A stretch of DNA of 64,000 bases from Cynocephalus volans (GCF_027409185.1 NC_084462.1:2356001-2420000); one strand, 5' to 3'. Numbered from the stretch's first letter, positions 1-11,454 are shown. Made by a program: numbers and translations. Notes: generated by a model from the letters alone, not told the origin.

Positions 1-641
1 AAAAAGAACGAAATCCTGTCATTTGTGGCAACATGGATGAGCCTGGAGGACATTATGGTAAGTAAAATAAGACAGGCAAAGAAAGACAAATACTGCATGT
101 TCTCACTCATACATGGAAGCTAAGAAAGTTGATCACATAGAGAGGACAGTAGAATAGTGATTACTAGTGGCTGGGAAGGGTGGGGGAAGGGGAGATAGTG
201 AGAGGTTGGTTCATGGATACAAACTAGGTAGGAAAATAAGTTCTAGAGTTCTGTAGCACTGTAGGGTGACTATAATGAACAACAACTAATTGTATACTTT
301 CAAATAAACAGAAGAGAGGGTTTTCAATGTTCCCAACATTAAGAAATGTTGGGCCGGCTCGTGGCTCACTCGGGAGAGTGTGGTGCTGATAACACCAAGG
401 CCATGGGTTCGGATCCCGTATAGGGATGGCCGGTTGCTCACTGGGTGAGCGTGGTGCTGACAACACCAAGTCAAGGGTTAAGATCCCCTTACCGGTCATC
501 TTTAAAAAAATAAAAAAAAAAAGAAATGTAGATGTTGATGTATATGCTAATTACCCTGACTTGATCATTATGCATGGTATACATATATCAAAATATCACA
601 CTGTACTTTATAATTATGTACAATTATTATGTGTCAAATAC
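1..641 (+). mobile_element. L1 LINE 3' end, split by a SINE
   Basis: The first 340 bases carry the end of L1 ORF2 and its 3' UTR (gggtgactataatgaacaa, then a run to aatgttcccaacatt). The same 3' UTR resumes at 530 (gctaattaccctgacttgatc) and ends near 641 in tacaattattatgtgtcaa. The text resembles primate-type L1MA/L1PB tails. The two halves are one insertion interrupted by the SINE at 351-520. The left edge of the window cuts the element. Confidence 0.85.
351..520 (+). mobile_element. Dimeric tRNA-Ile SINE (CYN-like)
   Basis: Two tRNA-Ile-like monomers sit head to tail. The first has GTGGCTCACTCGGGAGAG (A box region), GCTGATAACACCAAGG (Ile-like anticodon arm) and GGTTCGGATCC (B box). The second ends CCCCTTACCGGTCATC followed by an A-rich tail. 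A 9-bp target duplication, AAGAAATGT, lies at 341-349 and 521-529. It interrupts the L1 3' UTR. Confidence 0.9.
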
Positions 642-642
642 T

Positions 643-702
643 AGAGTGTGGTGTTATACATAACACCAAGACCAAGGGTTCAGATCTCTGTAGTGTCTAG
701 CT
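643..702 (+). mobile_element. Truncated tRNA-Ile SINE monomer
   Basis: GAGTGTGGTG...ATAACACCAAG followed by a B-box-like GGGTTCAGATC matches the middle of the tRNA-Ile SINE monomer. The 5' part is missing. It lies directly after the L1 tail. Confidence 0.6.
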
Positions 703-779
703 TCCCCCCCACCCCAATATATATATAAAATTTTTAAAAAGTTGGTGCTGCAATCCTAATATCAGATGAATGAGTCTTT

Positions 780-944
780 TTTTTTTTTTTAAAGATGACT
801 GGTAAGGGGATCTCAACCCTTGGCTTGGTGTTGTCAGCACCACGCTCAGCCAGTGAGCTAACCGGCTGTCCCTATATGGGATCCAAACCCGGGGCCTTGG
901 TGTTATCAGCACCACACTCTCCCGAGTGAGCCACGGGCCGGCCC
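780..944 (-). mobile_element. Dimeric tRNA-Ile SINE, antisense
   Basis: Poly(T) is followed by the reverse complement of the dimer, ending GGGCCGGCCC. A perfect 16-bp target duplication, AGATGAATGAGTCTTT, lies at 764-779 and 945-960, so this insertion is well preserved. Confidence 0.92.
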
Positions 945-1043
945 AGATGAATGAGTCTTTAAGGCAAAGTGCATTCCACAGGTTAAGAAATGGAGCATTA
1001 TAAAGATCATAGGCTTAATTCATTAGAAAAATATAAAAATCCT

Positions 1044-1160
1044 GGGGCCAGTTAGCTCAATTGGTTTGAGTGTGGTGCTGTAAATACGAAGGTCCACATT
1101 CTATCCTGTACTGGCCAGCCATCAAAAAAAAAAAAAAAAAAAAGACATTTTCATTAAAAA
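1044..1160 (+). mobile_element. Monomeric tRNA-Ile SINE
   Basis: A single monomer starts GGGCCAGTTAGCTCAATTGG and ends TACTGGCCAGCCATC with a long poly(A) tail. AAAAATCCTG occurs on both sides (1036-1045 and 1161-1170) as a probable target duplication. This is the single-unit form of the family. Confidence 0.8.
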
Positions 1161-1494
1161 AAAATCCTGAATACGTACGCATCTACTAATGGAGACTTAA
1201 GCAAAACACAAATATCCGCAGAATTACAGCTCCTATCACTGGGAGCTCTGGATCCTGGAAGACTTGCTTTCTCCCCACTGGACAGTGACTCCTTGGGGAC
1301 AGCATCCAGGAATGCTGTGCTGACCTCACTGTGCAGAGAGGGGGTGCCCACTACATGGTTGCTGAGGGAGGGAGGAGAGGCTGCCTGCTCACCCACCCTG
1401 GGCTCCCATCTTTTAGGTCCCTGAGTCCCACCCCTGACCTTCACAAGTATCAACAGCTTGTGACTCAAGGGTATGGTTAGAAGGGACCCATTTT
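1161..1494. other. Gene-free single-copy-looking DNA
   Basis: No exon, RNA gene or repeat that I recognise. Reading frames here are short and show no codon bias or conserved motif. Confidence 0.4.
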
Positions 1495-1547
1495 TCTTTT
1501 TCTTTCTTTCTTTTTTTTTTCGCGGCTGGCCAGTATGGGGATCCAAA
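1495..1547 (-). mobile_element. 5'-truncated SINE tail
   Basis: A pyrimidine-rich tail is followed by CGGCTGGCCAGTATGGGGATCC, the reverse complement of the last part of the SINE monomer. GACCCATTTTTCTT is found on both sides, so it is an independent short insertion. Confidence 0.65.
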
Positions 1548-1597
1548 AGACCCATTTTTCTTAATGCAGAAAATGTCACTCAAAAAGAAGGGTGGTG

Positions 1598-1747
1598 GGC
1601 CGAGCCCGTGGCGCACTTGGTAGAGTGCTGCGCTGGGAGCACGGCGACGCTCCCGCCGCGGGTTCGGATCCTATATAGGACTGACCGGTGCACTCACTGG
1701 CTGAGGGCCGGTCACGAAAAAACGACAAAAAAAAAAAAAAAAAAAAA
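1598..1747 (+). mobile_element. Second SINE type (GCTGGGAGC subfamily)
   Basis: The head differs from the Ile-type dimer: gggccgagcccgtggcgcac, then GCGCTGGGAGC, then CCGCGGGTTCGGATCC (B box). The tail is TGACCGGTGCACTCACTGGC...CCGGTCACG plus poly(A). AAAAAGAAGGGTGGTG flanks both ends. The head looks Ala-tRNA-like, which is inference. Confidence 0.8.
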
Positions 1748-2063
1748 GAAGGGTGGTGACAGGGAGGCAGAAAATGGGTTGGGTCCCTGCGTGGGCTGTG
1801 AATATGGGTGAGTCTCTCACCTTTTCTGGGCTCAGGGTCCCCAGGAGTGGCTTTGGGGGTGGTGGGTAGTTGGTTACAAGGGCTGACCTGGCCCTGACAG
1901 TGCCTGGGTCTGAAGTTCCTCCCCTGAGGAGGGTCACTGTTCTGACCTCACACCATCTTCCTGTGGGGCCACCTCTAAGTCTTGCAGCTCCTAGTTCCTG
2001 AGAGAACCCTGAGAAACAGACCTTCCAACCTGGGACCTCCAACCCCAGACATGCTGCTGCTGC

Positions 2064-2456
<393 letters not shown>

Positions 2457-2655
2457 GTAAGGCATGGGCTCCAGGAGAGGATACAGGGGAAGGTCATGGG
2501 GGCCACAGGCTAGGGCCGGGACGGGACCCCGTCGTGGGAGGGGATTGGGGGTGAAATGTGTTGAGCCCTGGGGAGGAGCTGGGCCAGGGCCTGAGTCTCT
2601 CAGGGCCGCACCTCAGACCCTCCATCCTGATCCTGCATCTCCCTCTCTCCTCACC

Positions 2656-2939
2656 ATCCCTGACCCACATGCCTGACATCCTCATCCTGGGGACCCTGGA
2701 GTCTGCTCCCCACCCCAGGACTCTGACCTGCTCTGTGCCCTGGGCATGTGAGTGGGAGATGACCCCCATCTTCTCCTGGATGTTAGCTTCCCTCACCGCC
2801 CTGGTTCCCGGGACTGCCCACTCCTCGGAGATCATTCTCACCCCACGGCCCCAGGACCACAGCAGCAGCCTCATCTGTCAGGTGACCTTGCCTGGGGTCA
2901 ATGTGACCACGACGATGACCGTCCATCTCAACGTCTCCT
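2656..2939 (+). pseudogene. Siglec first C2-set exon, acceptor lost
   Basis: The open frame reads LTHMPDILILGTLES, then LTCSVPWACEWE, then SSLICQVTLPG, ending HLNVS before a GTGAGTG donor at 2940. These are the standard C2-set motifs, including both intradomain cysteines. The expected acceptor position reads TCCTCACCAT rather than CCACAG, so no AG is available just there. This fits loss of function. Confidence 0.82.
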
Positions 2940-3137
2940 GTGAGTGCTGGGCCGGGATGCCTGGGTCTCTGAGAGTGTAGAGAGGGAACAAAGCAGGGCT
3001 GAGAGAGGGCTTAACACTGGGGTCCTGTGTAGCCAAACAGGAAAGGCCCTCCCTGTTTCCTTGGCTTCTGCGGGGAAAGGCCCGATGTCCAACCATCCCT
3101 CCACGGATGTTGAGGCAACCATGTCTTTCTGTCCCAG

Positions 3138-3185
3138 ATGCTCCACTGAACGTGGGCATCAGCATCTTCCAAGGAAACAGCACAG
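3138..3185 (+). pseudogene. Siglec 48-bp linker exon
   Basis: TTTCTGTCCCAG precedes a 48-base exon reading (Y)APLNVGISIFQGNST, followed by GTAGGAGG. CD33-related siglecs have exactly such a short linker exon between C2-set domains (Siglec-6 has APQKVAISIFQGNS, from memory). Length, phase and both splice sites are intact. Confidence 0.85.
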
Positions 3186-3519
3186 GTAGGAGGGAGCCCC
3201 TCCTCTCCCCTCCAGGGCTGGGATGAAAGAGGTCACCTCCCAGGGTGGCCGTGGCCACATTCCTCTGGATGACTTAGAGAATCATCATGCCCCAAATAGG
3301 CTTTTGCTTCTGGGTTCCCACCAACACATCCCCCCCAGTCCAGTGACTGGGGAGCCCCCTCCCGCTCCTCTCCATGTCCTCTCCCACAGCCAAGGACCAC
3401 CAGGCTTGTCTATGTTCCTGCTGTCAGCTCCAGCAGGACCCTTCCTACTGCTGTCTCCTTGTTTCTCTCTGGACCCCTCACCCCATTTTCCCTCCTTCCC
3501 ATCTCTCCTGTACACCACA

Positions 3520-4225
3520 TGATGCCAGGCAGACCTCCCCCAGATAATTAGTGTCTACTACAAAGTTCAGGGTCCATAAAACACCCTCACTACTGAAACC
3601 TACGCCAATTTTGGGACTCCTCAAAGCCACTCTCAGATTGAATAAGTCTCTAGAAAGACTCACAGAACTCATTGAAAGCTGTTATACTCATGGTTATAGT
3701 TTATTATGGTAACTAGCTACAGATTGAAATCATCCAAAGGGAAGAGGTGCATGGCCAGAGTCCAGGAGAGACCAGACATGAGCTTCTGGTTGTCTTTCTC
3801 CAGTGGAGTCACAGGGACAGCCCTTAATTCTCCCAGCATTGATACGTGGCAACACACATGGAGTACTGCCAACCGCAGATGCTTACTTGACCCTTAGTGT
3901 CCAGGATTTTTATTGAGGGAGTCAGTCACATAGGCCTGGATCAGCTGTGTGGCTAACCTTAGTTACTCAGTCTCCAGATCCTCCAGAGGTTGCACCAATG
4001 TCATGTGGCCCAAGGTCCCCATCATAAGTCATACTGTTAGCCTAGACTACCAGGCATGGCCTGTGGTTCCCAAGTGAACAAAGGTACGTCTGTCAGGCAG
4101 AACATGCCACGGACTTATGTTAGAGATTCTAACCCAGGAGCTGGGTGCAAAATGTCAAAGCTTTCTTTGGGCAAGGTGAACCCTTTACTGCACAGTACCC
4201 TCTGTTTCTTGGGCTCATATCACAA
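3520..4225 (-). mobile_element. Probable ERV solo LTR inside the siglec relic
   Basis: About 700 bp with text typical of an old mammalian LTR in antisense (GAAAGACTCACAGAACTC, GGAGTCACAGGGACAGC, TTTGGGCAAGGTGAACC). I could not settle the family. It lies where the second C2-set and transmembrane exons should be. It is an old fossil with no internal region seen. Confidence 0.5.
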
Positions 4226-4868
4226 GTTCACAATTGTGTTTAAATGCCTGAAACTCTGAAATGCTGAGTGGTCCCTGAGGGCAGTCCATGTCTGAGCAAA
4301 TCTCTGCCCTTTTCACACCACCCCAGTCCTGTGCATTCTGTCACAATTTACAATTAGAAACTATCTTAATTAACTATAACTTTAATGTCAGCTTCTCCCT
4401 CCACACTGCAAGCTGTGTGAGGTCAGGGATGGTGTCTGCGTAGTTCCCCACTGATTATCTTGGGGCCAGCACAGGGGAGATGTTCCATAAGCCAGAGGGC
4501 ACTGGAGTCCCCTGAAGACACCTGGACATGAATCTTGGCCTGACCATTAACTAAATATGTGGTTTTGGGATATTTACATAGCCTGTTTCTCCATCTGATA
4601 AATGGGGACAATAGTGTCTCCTCAGTGGTTGTTGTGAGGATTTCATGAAACTGGCAATCAGTTACAAAGGGCCAGGCATCATCACTCTCAAATATTTCTT
4701 GAATGAATGTGTGAATGAATGAATGAATAAATTTGGGTTCAGCCTATGTTTGTAAAATGAATAGATGAAAGACTAAATGCTCAGTTTCCAGGTTTGCTGG
4801 TGAATGTTCTTTGCTCTTTTTCAGCCCTCATTATCCTAACCTGACCTGCTTTTCTCTCCTCTATTTAG

Positions 4869-5054
4869 GGTTTCCGACATAAGTGCTCACCAAACAGCCC
4901 CCCAGACCACCTGCCCTCAGCTGCAGCCACTCCCTCCTCGGGGGAGGAGCAGGAGCTCCATTATGTCTCCCTCAGTTTCCTCAGGCCGAGGACCTGGGAG
5001 CCTCAGTACCAGGAGGCCACCAGCACCACAGAGTACTCAGAGATCAAGATCTGA
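4869..5054 (+). pseudogene. Siglec cytoplasmic-tail exon, undamaged
   Basis: After a CTCTCCTCTATTTAG acceptor the frame runs open to TGA at 5052-5054. It reads SSGEEQELHYVSLSF, which carries the membrane-proximal ITIM LHYVSL, and ends TTEYSEIKI, the distal ITIM-like motif. In working siglecs these tyrosines recruit SHP-1 and SHP-2. No stop or frameshift is seen in this exon, unlike the V-set exon. Confidence 0.88.
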
Positions 5055-5292
5055 AAATGACAACCCCCCTGGGGGGCCCAGGGCTTCTCTGCAGAGAGAA
5101 TCAGGGAGGATTCCTTCCTGCCCTCACTGACTAGTCAAACAAACTGGACTGGCAAACAAACAAAATAGACTTGTTACTAAAAATTCAAGGCCACTAGATT
5201 TTTTTTTCGTATACAATTCAGCCAATCCTAGCTAAAATATAAACATTAAAAATTTAACCCAAAACTCATTTAATTTTTTTTTTCAAAACTCA

Positions 5293-6960
5293 TTTAAAAC
5301 TGAAGGGAAAAAAAGGGTGAAAAGTTTTTCTTTAAAAATCAAACTGCTAATCCCCATCAAAATTCCAATGACATTTTTTTCAGAAATGGAAAGAACTATC
5401 CGGACATTTATATGGAATAACAAAAGACCACACATAGCCAAAGCAACGCTGAGCAAAAAAAATAAAGCTGGAGGCATAACACTACCTGACTTTAAACTAT
5501 ACTACAAAGCTATAATAACCAAAACAGTATGGTACTGGCATAAAAACAGACACACTGATCAATGGAATAGAATAGAGAATCCAGAAATCATCCCACACAC
5601 CTACAGCCATCTGATCTTTGACAAAGGCACCAAGCCTATACACTGAGGAAGAGATTGCCTCTTTAGCAAATGGTGCTGGGAGAACTGGATATCAATATGC
5701 AGGAGAATGAAAGTAGACCCATACCTTTCACCATACATTAAAGTCAACTCAAAATGGATTAAAGAATTAAATATACACCCTGAAACAATAAAACTTCTTA
5801 AAGAAAACATAGGAGAAACACTTCAGGAAGTAGAACTGGACACAGACTTCATTAATATGACCCCAAAAGCACAGGCAACCAATGGAAAAATAAACAAATG
5901 GGATTATATCAAACTATAGAGCTTCTGCACAGCAAAAGAAACAATTAACAGAGTTAAAAGACAACCAACAGAGTGGGAGAAAATATTTGCAAAATATACA
6001 ACTGACAAAGGATTAATATCCAGAATATACAAGGAACTCAAACAACTTTACAAGAAAAAAACAAGCAACCCAATTAAAAAATGGGCAAAAGAGCTAAGGC
6101 ATTTCTCTAAGGAAGATATACAAATGGCCAACAGACATATAAAAAAATGCTCAGCATCACTCAGCATTTGGGAAATGCAAATCAAAACCACACTGAGATA
6201 CCATCTCACCCAAGTTAGGATGGCTAAAATCCAAAAGAGTCTGAACGATAAATGCTGGCGAGGTTGCAGAGAAAAAGGAACTCTCATACATTTTTGGTGG
6301 GACTGCAAAATAGTGCAGCCTCTATGGAAAATGGTATGGAGGTTCCTCAAACAATTGCAGATAGATCTACCATATGACCCAGCTATCCCACTGCTGAGAA
6401 TATACCCAGAGGAATGGAAATCATCAAGTTGAAGGTATACCTGTTCCCCAATGTTCATCACAGCACTCTTTACAATAGCCAAGAGTTGGAACCAGCCCAA
6501 ATGTCCATCATCGGATGAGTGGATATGGAAAATGTGGTATATTTACATGATGGAATACTACTCAGCTATAAAAAAGAATGAAATACTGCCATTTGCAACA
6601 ACATGGATGGACCTAGAGAGAATTATATTAAGTGAAACAAGTCAGGCACAGAAAGAGAAACACCACATGTTCTCACTTATTGGTGGGAGCTAAAAATTAA
6701 TATATAAATTCACACACACACACACACAAAAAAAAAAACTGGGGTGGGGGGAAGAAGACATAACAATTACAATTCCTTGAAGTTGATACGACAAGCATGT
6801 ATATGACACATATGTATACGTGTTTAGGTGTGGTTATATATATGTAAATGTATTATGTTGTATGTTGTACCTACATGGTAAACTCTGGCATAGTCAGCCA
6901 GAAATCACTTAAGGAATTTTTTTTCCCAAATTGGCTTAGATAAATAAACACTCAATAAAA
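5293..6960 (+). mobile_element. 5'-truncated L1 LINE, ORF2 C-terminus and 3' UTR
   Basis: The ORF2 C-terminal part is collinear from [20 protein letters not shown] to [17 protein letters not shown], then [38 protein letters not shown], and the terminal KHHMFSLIGGS ending near 6693. Several stops and frameshifts break it, for example after 5646. The 3' UTR continues with a CA run and ATATGTATACG text, and an A-rich end near 6960. The endonuclease and most of the reverse transcriptase are absent. Confidence 0.9.
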
Positions 6961-7477
6961 AATTTTTGTTAAGTTATATAGCAACGAACCCAAATGCCTT
7001 TTTAGTTCATGTGACTTAAATAAATAGGCTGATTTTAAATTTGCTGATAAAATTAAAATAGAAATGTCTTCAGAATTGTCAACATATATTTTTGCCTGGG
7101 TTTACTGGTCAGACAGGATTATACTTGTCTCCGCTAGAGGTTTTAAGTTCATAAAACTATAAACCCAGACTAAAACAGAATGATCTTTGATTATGTAATT
7201 CTTTAATAAGTAGGGCTAATTTAAAATTGTTGGTTTAATGAAAGCAACTGTTTCTTCTGAGTTATTGGCCAAATACCCATATATTTAACTTTAAGGTTCT
7301 TGGTTAGGTGAACACCTGATATTCACAGGCTATGAAAGCATGAGCAGGGAAATCATTTAAAATGATGCCTGGTGTGATATCTCAGATTTCATAAGTAGTC
7401 TAGGTATAATTGTTAAAAATAAATGTTAGGTAAATATAAATGGGATAAACATTTACAAATAAACTTTTCATGTAATT

Positions 7478-7571
7478 TTTTTTTTGGTGGCCGGCCAGTA
7501 GGGAACCTGAACTCGCGATCTGGGTATCATCAGCGCCACCCTCCCACCAAGCGAGCTAACTGGCCAGTCCC
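7478..7571 (-). mobile_element. Monomeric SINE, antisense
   Basis: Poly(T), then GGTGGCCGGCCAGTAGGGAAC, ending GCTAACTGGCCAGTCCC. CTTTTCATGTAATTT lies on both sides (7464 and 7572) as a 15-bp target duplication. Confidence 0.8.
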
Positions 7572-7851
7572 CTTTTCATGTAATTTAAAATCTTAAAGTT
7601 ATGTTTTGTTAAACTAAATGACAGATACTCATTAAATGTCTGAGTCATTTCCAAATAAGATTTTAAAAACCTGAAACATAAATAGCCTTATGTTTGTTCT
7701 TGTCTTTTGAATTTTGTAAAAAGACTTAATACATTTGGGTTTATTAATATACATAGAAATTAAGGCTATGGAAAAAGATGTTTCTCAAATTATAAAATAT
7801 TTCTCATGTATAAAATACTGATAGGTAACAGACAGCTCAAAATTGCTTGCT

Positions 7852-7964
7852 TCCTCGGTTACAGCACAGCCTTATAGCAACAAGGTCATGGGTTTGGATC
7901 CCCATACCATCCAGCTGCCAAAAAAGCAAACAAACAACAAAACCCACAAAACAAAAGAAAACAG
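7852..7964 (+). mobile_element. Diverged SINE monomer
   Basis: A degraded head, then AAGGTCATGGGTTTGGATCC (B box) and CCAGCTGCCAAAAAA, followed by an A-rich AAC/AAAC tail. AAAATTGCTTGCTT flanks both ends. Confidence 0.7.
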
Positions 7965-8570
7965 CAAAATTGCTTGCTTTCTAGGTTTTCACTAAAAATC
8001 AAGGTTACTAAGAGTTAACAGCCTAATTACTATATATATACCTATATAATTTTGTTTACAACTATGCCAACAAAAAGTAAGGTATTTTTGATGAGAAAAA
8101 TTATAAGACATAAAAATGTTTTCTTTATTTTGTTTAAATTCAGAGGTTATTTAAGGTCATTTCAAAAAAGTAAACTTAGGAAGGAAATAAAAACAAGACA
8201 GAAAGGAATCAGTAAGTAGGAGAGAGATGTGAAGAAAGTTATGGTATGAAGATGTATTTTTGGTTAGGAAGGTTTAAAAGAAAAGAGGATAATTTTATAT
8301 GTGAAAGAATCTTGTGCAGTGAATTTTAGTCCAAAAGTAAAATGACTAGTTATTTAGGAAAGAGGAAGTATAGGACAAAACAGAAAGTCAAGCATGTTAT
8401 GAAAATGTCTAAGCAAGTCATAAAGGGTTCACGAAGGGTGAATTTATGAAAGAAATTCTGTATGTGATTAAATTGGCTATCATTAGAAGGAAATTATTTA
8501 TAGATCTTTCTAAAGACTGAGTTTTGGTATTAAAAACACACTGATAGAAAACTAAAAATTTGGTACCTGT

Positions 8571-9081
8571 ATTAGTCAGGGTTCTCCAGAGAGACAGAAT
8601 CAATAGGATACGTTATAATTATATGAGAGGGATTTATTAGGGGAATTAGCTCACGTGACTGTGAAGAAAATTCCCTCAATAGTCCATCTATAAACTGGAT
8701 GCCGGTAGCATGGCTCAGTCCAAGTCCAAAGGCCTCAGAACCAGGGAAGCTGATGGTGTCCTTGGTGTAAGTTCTGGAACCCAAAAGCTGAAGAGTCTCA
8801 AGCTCTGATGTCCATGGACAGGAGAGAAGAATGTATCCCAGCTCCAGAGGATCTAGAGATTCACCTCTTCCCTCTGTCTTTTGTTCTTCCTGGAACCCCG
8901 GTTGATTGGATGGTTCCCACCCACATGGAGGGTGGGTCTTTCCACCCAGGCCACTCAGACTCTCATACTAATCTCTGCTGGAAACACCCTCACAGATGCT
9001 CCTAAAAAGATAGCTTTACCAGGTTTCTCAGCATTCCTTCATCTAACCAAGTTGACACCTAGAATTAACCTTCACACTTCC
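8571..9081 (-). mobile_element. MaLR-like LTR fossil, antisense
   Basis: Starts GTATTAGTCAGGGTTCTCCA and ends AAGTTGACACCTAGAATTAA. This is the reverse of the LTR type seen in sense at 35,612-36,113. It is an ancient solo LTR; the exact subfamily is not resolved. Confidence 0.65.
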
Positions 9082-9445
9082 CTTTGTTAAAACAGCAGAT
9101 TTTTTTGAAGTATTGATTTCCTTTTGGTAAATTGCAAGAGGTTTTGATATTTAATTCTAAAATCAATTTCTTTAACAGCCATATTCTAAACTGCAGACGG
9201 TTTCTATTTCTTCCTTATTTTTTCCTGAGATCCATTTAATCTCCCTGTTTTCAGATTGGAAATGTCTTCTTTAGAATGGTAATTTTATTTCCCGAGGTAG
9301 AGTTTTCCTGCTTTCCTCTTGAAGCTTCTTAGGTTCATATCTCAGAAGTTCAACTTCTGCTGTATCTTACTGTATGTGATTTGCAAGTCATGCATCATTG
9401 TCTCCAGCTCTTCCTTTTTCTTCCCTTGGGAAGGTCTTGGGCGAT
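9081..9445. other. Gene-free DNA beside the microsatellite
   Basis: No coding frame or RNA gene seen. Pyrimidine-rich on + in its right half. Possibly part of the ERV1-like internal region, unproven. Confidence 0.3.
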
Positions 9446-9826
9446 AAGTCTCTCTTTAAGTTTTCATCAGCTCCTATAACTCCTTCCCTCCCTCCCTCCC
9501 TCCCTCCCTCCCTCCCTCCCTCCCTTCCTTCCTTCCTAGTCTCTCTTTAAGTTTTCATCAGCTCCTATAACTCCCTTCCTTCCTTCCTTCCTTCCTTCCT
9601 TTCCTTCCTTCCTTCCTTCCTTCCTTCCTTCCTTCCTTCCTTCCTTCCTTCCTTCCTTCCTTCCTTCCTTCCTTCCTTCCTTCCTTCCTTCCTTCCTTCC
9701 TTCCTTCCTTCCTTCCTTCCTTGTCTCTCTTTAAGTTTTCATCAGCTCCTATAACTCCCTTCCTTCCTCCCTCCCTCCCTCCCTCCCTCCCTCCCTCCCT
9801 CCCTCCCTCCCTCCCCCCTTTCTCCA
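9446..9826. repeat. Compound CCCT/CCTT microsatellite with repeated unique unit
   Basis: Three copies of a unit of about 37 bp (GTCTCTCTTTAAGTTTTCAT, then CAGCTCCTATAACTCC) start near 9449, 9539 and 9723. Each is followed by a CCCT or CCTT tract. The middle tract is the longest, about 145 bp of CCTT. The whole is an almost pure pyrimidine strand, and the arrangement implies duplication of a unit-plus-tract block. Confidence 0.9.
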
Positions 9827-9930
9827 GTTCTAACTTTGCTCTTATCACCTGACACTGAAATGTTCTGTCTTGAAGCCTCAGAAAAGCAATGTTTTCCTCC
9901 AGTATAAATTTACTCTCTACTCTTGGGTTT

Positions 9931-10099
9931 TCTTTTTTTTTTAAAAAAGATGACCGGTAAGGGTATCTCAACCCTTGGCTTGGTGTTGTCAGCACCACGC
10001 TCTCCCAAGTGAGTGAACCGGTCATCCCTATATGGGATCCGAACACGTGGCTTTGGTGTTATCAGCACCACACTCTCCCAAGTGAGCCAAGGCCGGCCC
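9931..10099 (-). mobile_element. Dimeric tRNA-Ile SINE, antisense
   Basis: Poly(T), then AAGATGACCGGTAAGGGTAT, two monomers in reverse and a terminal AAGGCCGGCCC. It abuts the poly(A) end of the CMPK1 retrocopy. Confidence 0.88.
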
Positions 10100-10789
10100 A
10101 TTGACCAAGTGTTTTGAAAAATTTTTTTTTCAAACATTTATAAGACTTATTTATTATTTTTCTGGCCAAAGTGCAATTATTTTTAAATCTTCTTAAACAA
10201 ATAATTATAAAAAATTTTTAAAAAATAATATACAAATGAGAAATTTAACCATTAAATTGCTTCTTCTAATTTATCCTATCCCCATATTTGGTCTAGAAAA
10301 CAAACAAATAAAACTTTGAAGTGTTACCAAAATGTTAATTGAATCATTTTAGCATTAATCTAGCATGTGCATTTCAAGGTTGTGCAGCTGGGAATTTTGT
10401 TAAGACGCATTTAATCAAGAATAAAATTATATAAGAGAGCATAAAGAACACAAGCCATTAGATGTGATCCTTGCGGCTGACCTCAGATTATGATAGAATA
10501 AAGCTGACAATTCTGCCAGGCTCTGAAGCCCCAGTGCCCCTAACCTAAACCTTGGAAGCAAAGACCATATGCCCTGCCATACAATTTGCAGAAGTTGTAG
10601 TAAAACAAAGCCTAAGTTTTCCTACCTTACCATAGGAAATGGTCAGTTATTTGATAAATACTAAAACACTACTAGACATCCATCTTACGAGTTTGTTTGC
10701 CAAACACATTGTGCAGGAACTGCCTACACAAAAAGTGCCTTTGAAGTTTGCTCTGCAAATTCACTTAAGGTTTGAAATTTAAAACCTGC

Positions 10790-10820
<31 letters not shown>

Positions 10821-10841
10821 AAAGTGGGGATCCCTAATCTT

Positions 10842-10990
10842 TTTTTTTTTTTTTTTTGTCTTTCTTTTTTTTGTGACTGGCACTCAGCCAGTGAGTGCAC
10901 CGGTCAGTCCTATATAGGATCCGAACCCGCGGCGGGAGCGTCGCTGCGCTCCCAGCGCAGCACTCTCCCGAGTGCGCCATGGGCTCGGCC
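10842..10990 (-). mobile_element. Second-type SINE (GCTGGGAGC), antisense
   Basis: Reverse complement of the head seen at 1598 (CCGCGGCGGGAGCGTCGCTG, GCGCTCCCAGCGCAGC), ending GGGCTCGGCC. A perfect 15-bp target duplication, GGGATCCCTAATCTT, lies at 10,827-10,841 and 10,991-11,005. It is inside the CMPK1 retrocopy 3' UTR. Confidence 0.9.
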
Positions 10991-11188
10991 GGGATCCCTA
11001 ATCTTAACATGCTGTAATTACTAAAGGGATATACATATACACTAAAAAGCTTTGCTCACAGAAGGCACAAATTATGAAAGGAATATTCTTCTTGAATAAA
11101 AACAGAGAACTAGCTGATACCCTTCTGTTTTGTGAGCACCATAACTAAGACGGTGTTAAAACTGAATTCACTGTCTACTCCTGTGACC

Positions 11189-11190
<2 letters not shown>

Positions 11191-11225
<35 letters not shown>
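11191..11225. repeat. (CA)n microsatellite
   Basis: About 17 uninterrupted CA units within the CMPK1 retrocopy 3' UTR. Confidence 0.95.
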
Positions 11226-11227
<2 letters not shown>

Positions 11228-11454
11228 CGAAAACCATAAAAAATTAAGTTTGTCTTACTATATACTTTCTAGCCATTAATTGAGATGTAGTTATAAAACA
11301 TTAAAATTGCTTTAAAAAGCAGCTGCCAAAGCAATATTCAAGGATGCTTTCAGGTTTAGAGTTAGCCTTCTTTGTCAAAAATCTTTACAACTTCATCAAA
11401 AACTTCATCGACAGACTTGGAAGTATTTATTTTCTTTACTTTCCCTGTTTCTTT

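Larger units (their letters stand above)
6960..8570 (+). other. AT-rich DNA, possibly ERV1 internal sequence
   Basis: No gene. The text resembles the internal region of an old ERV1-type element, and the env tail plus LTR at 14,990-16,027 would suit the same element. This is inference from style, not a firm match. Two SINEs interrupt it. Confidence 0.3.

Noticed and set aside
351-520. Possible functional tRNA-Ile genes
   Set aside because: All tRNA-like units here are dimers or tailed monomers with poly(A) and target duplications, and their acceptor stems do not pair well. They are SINEs.
9446-9826. CRISPR-like array of repeats and spacers
   Set aside because: The repeated 37-bp unit alternates with simple CCTT/CCCT tracts, not unique spacers, and the genome is mammalian.
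9558-10046. GREGG/KEGRK repeat protein frame on -
   Set aside because: Translation of the CCTT/CCCT microsatellite running into a SINE; not a gene.
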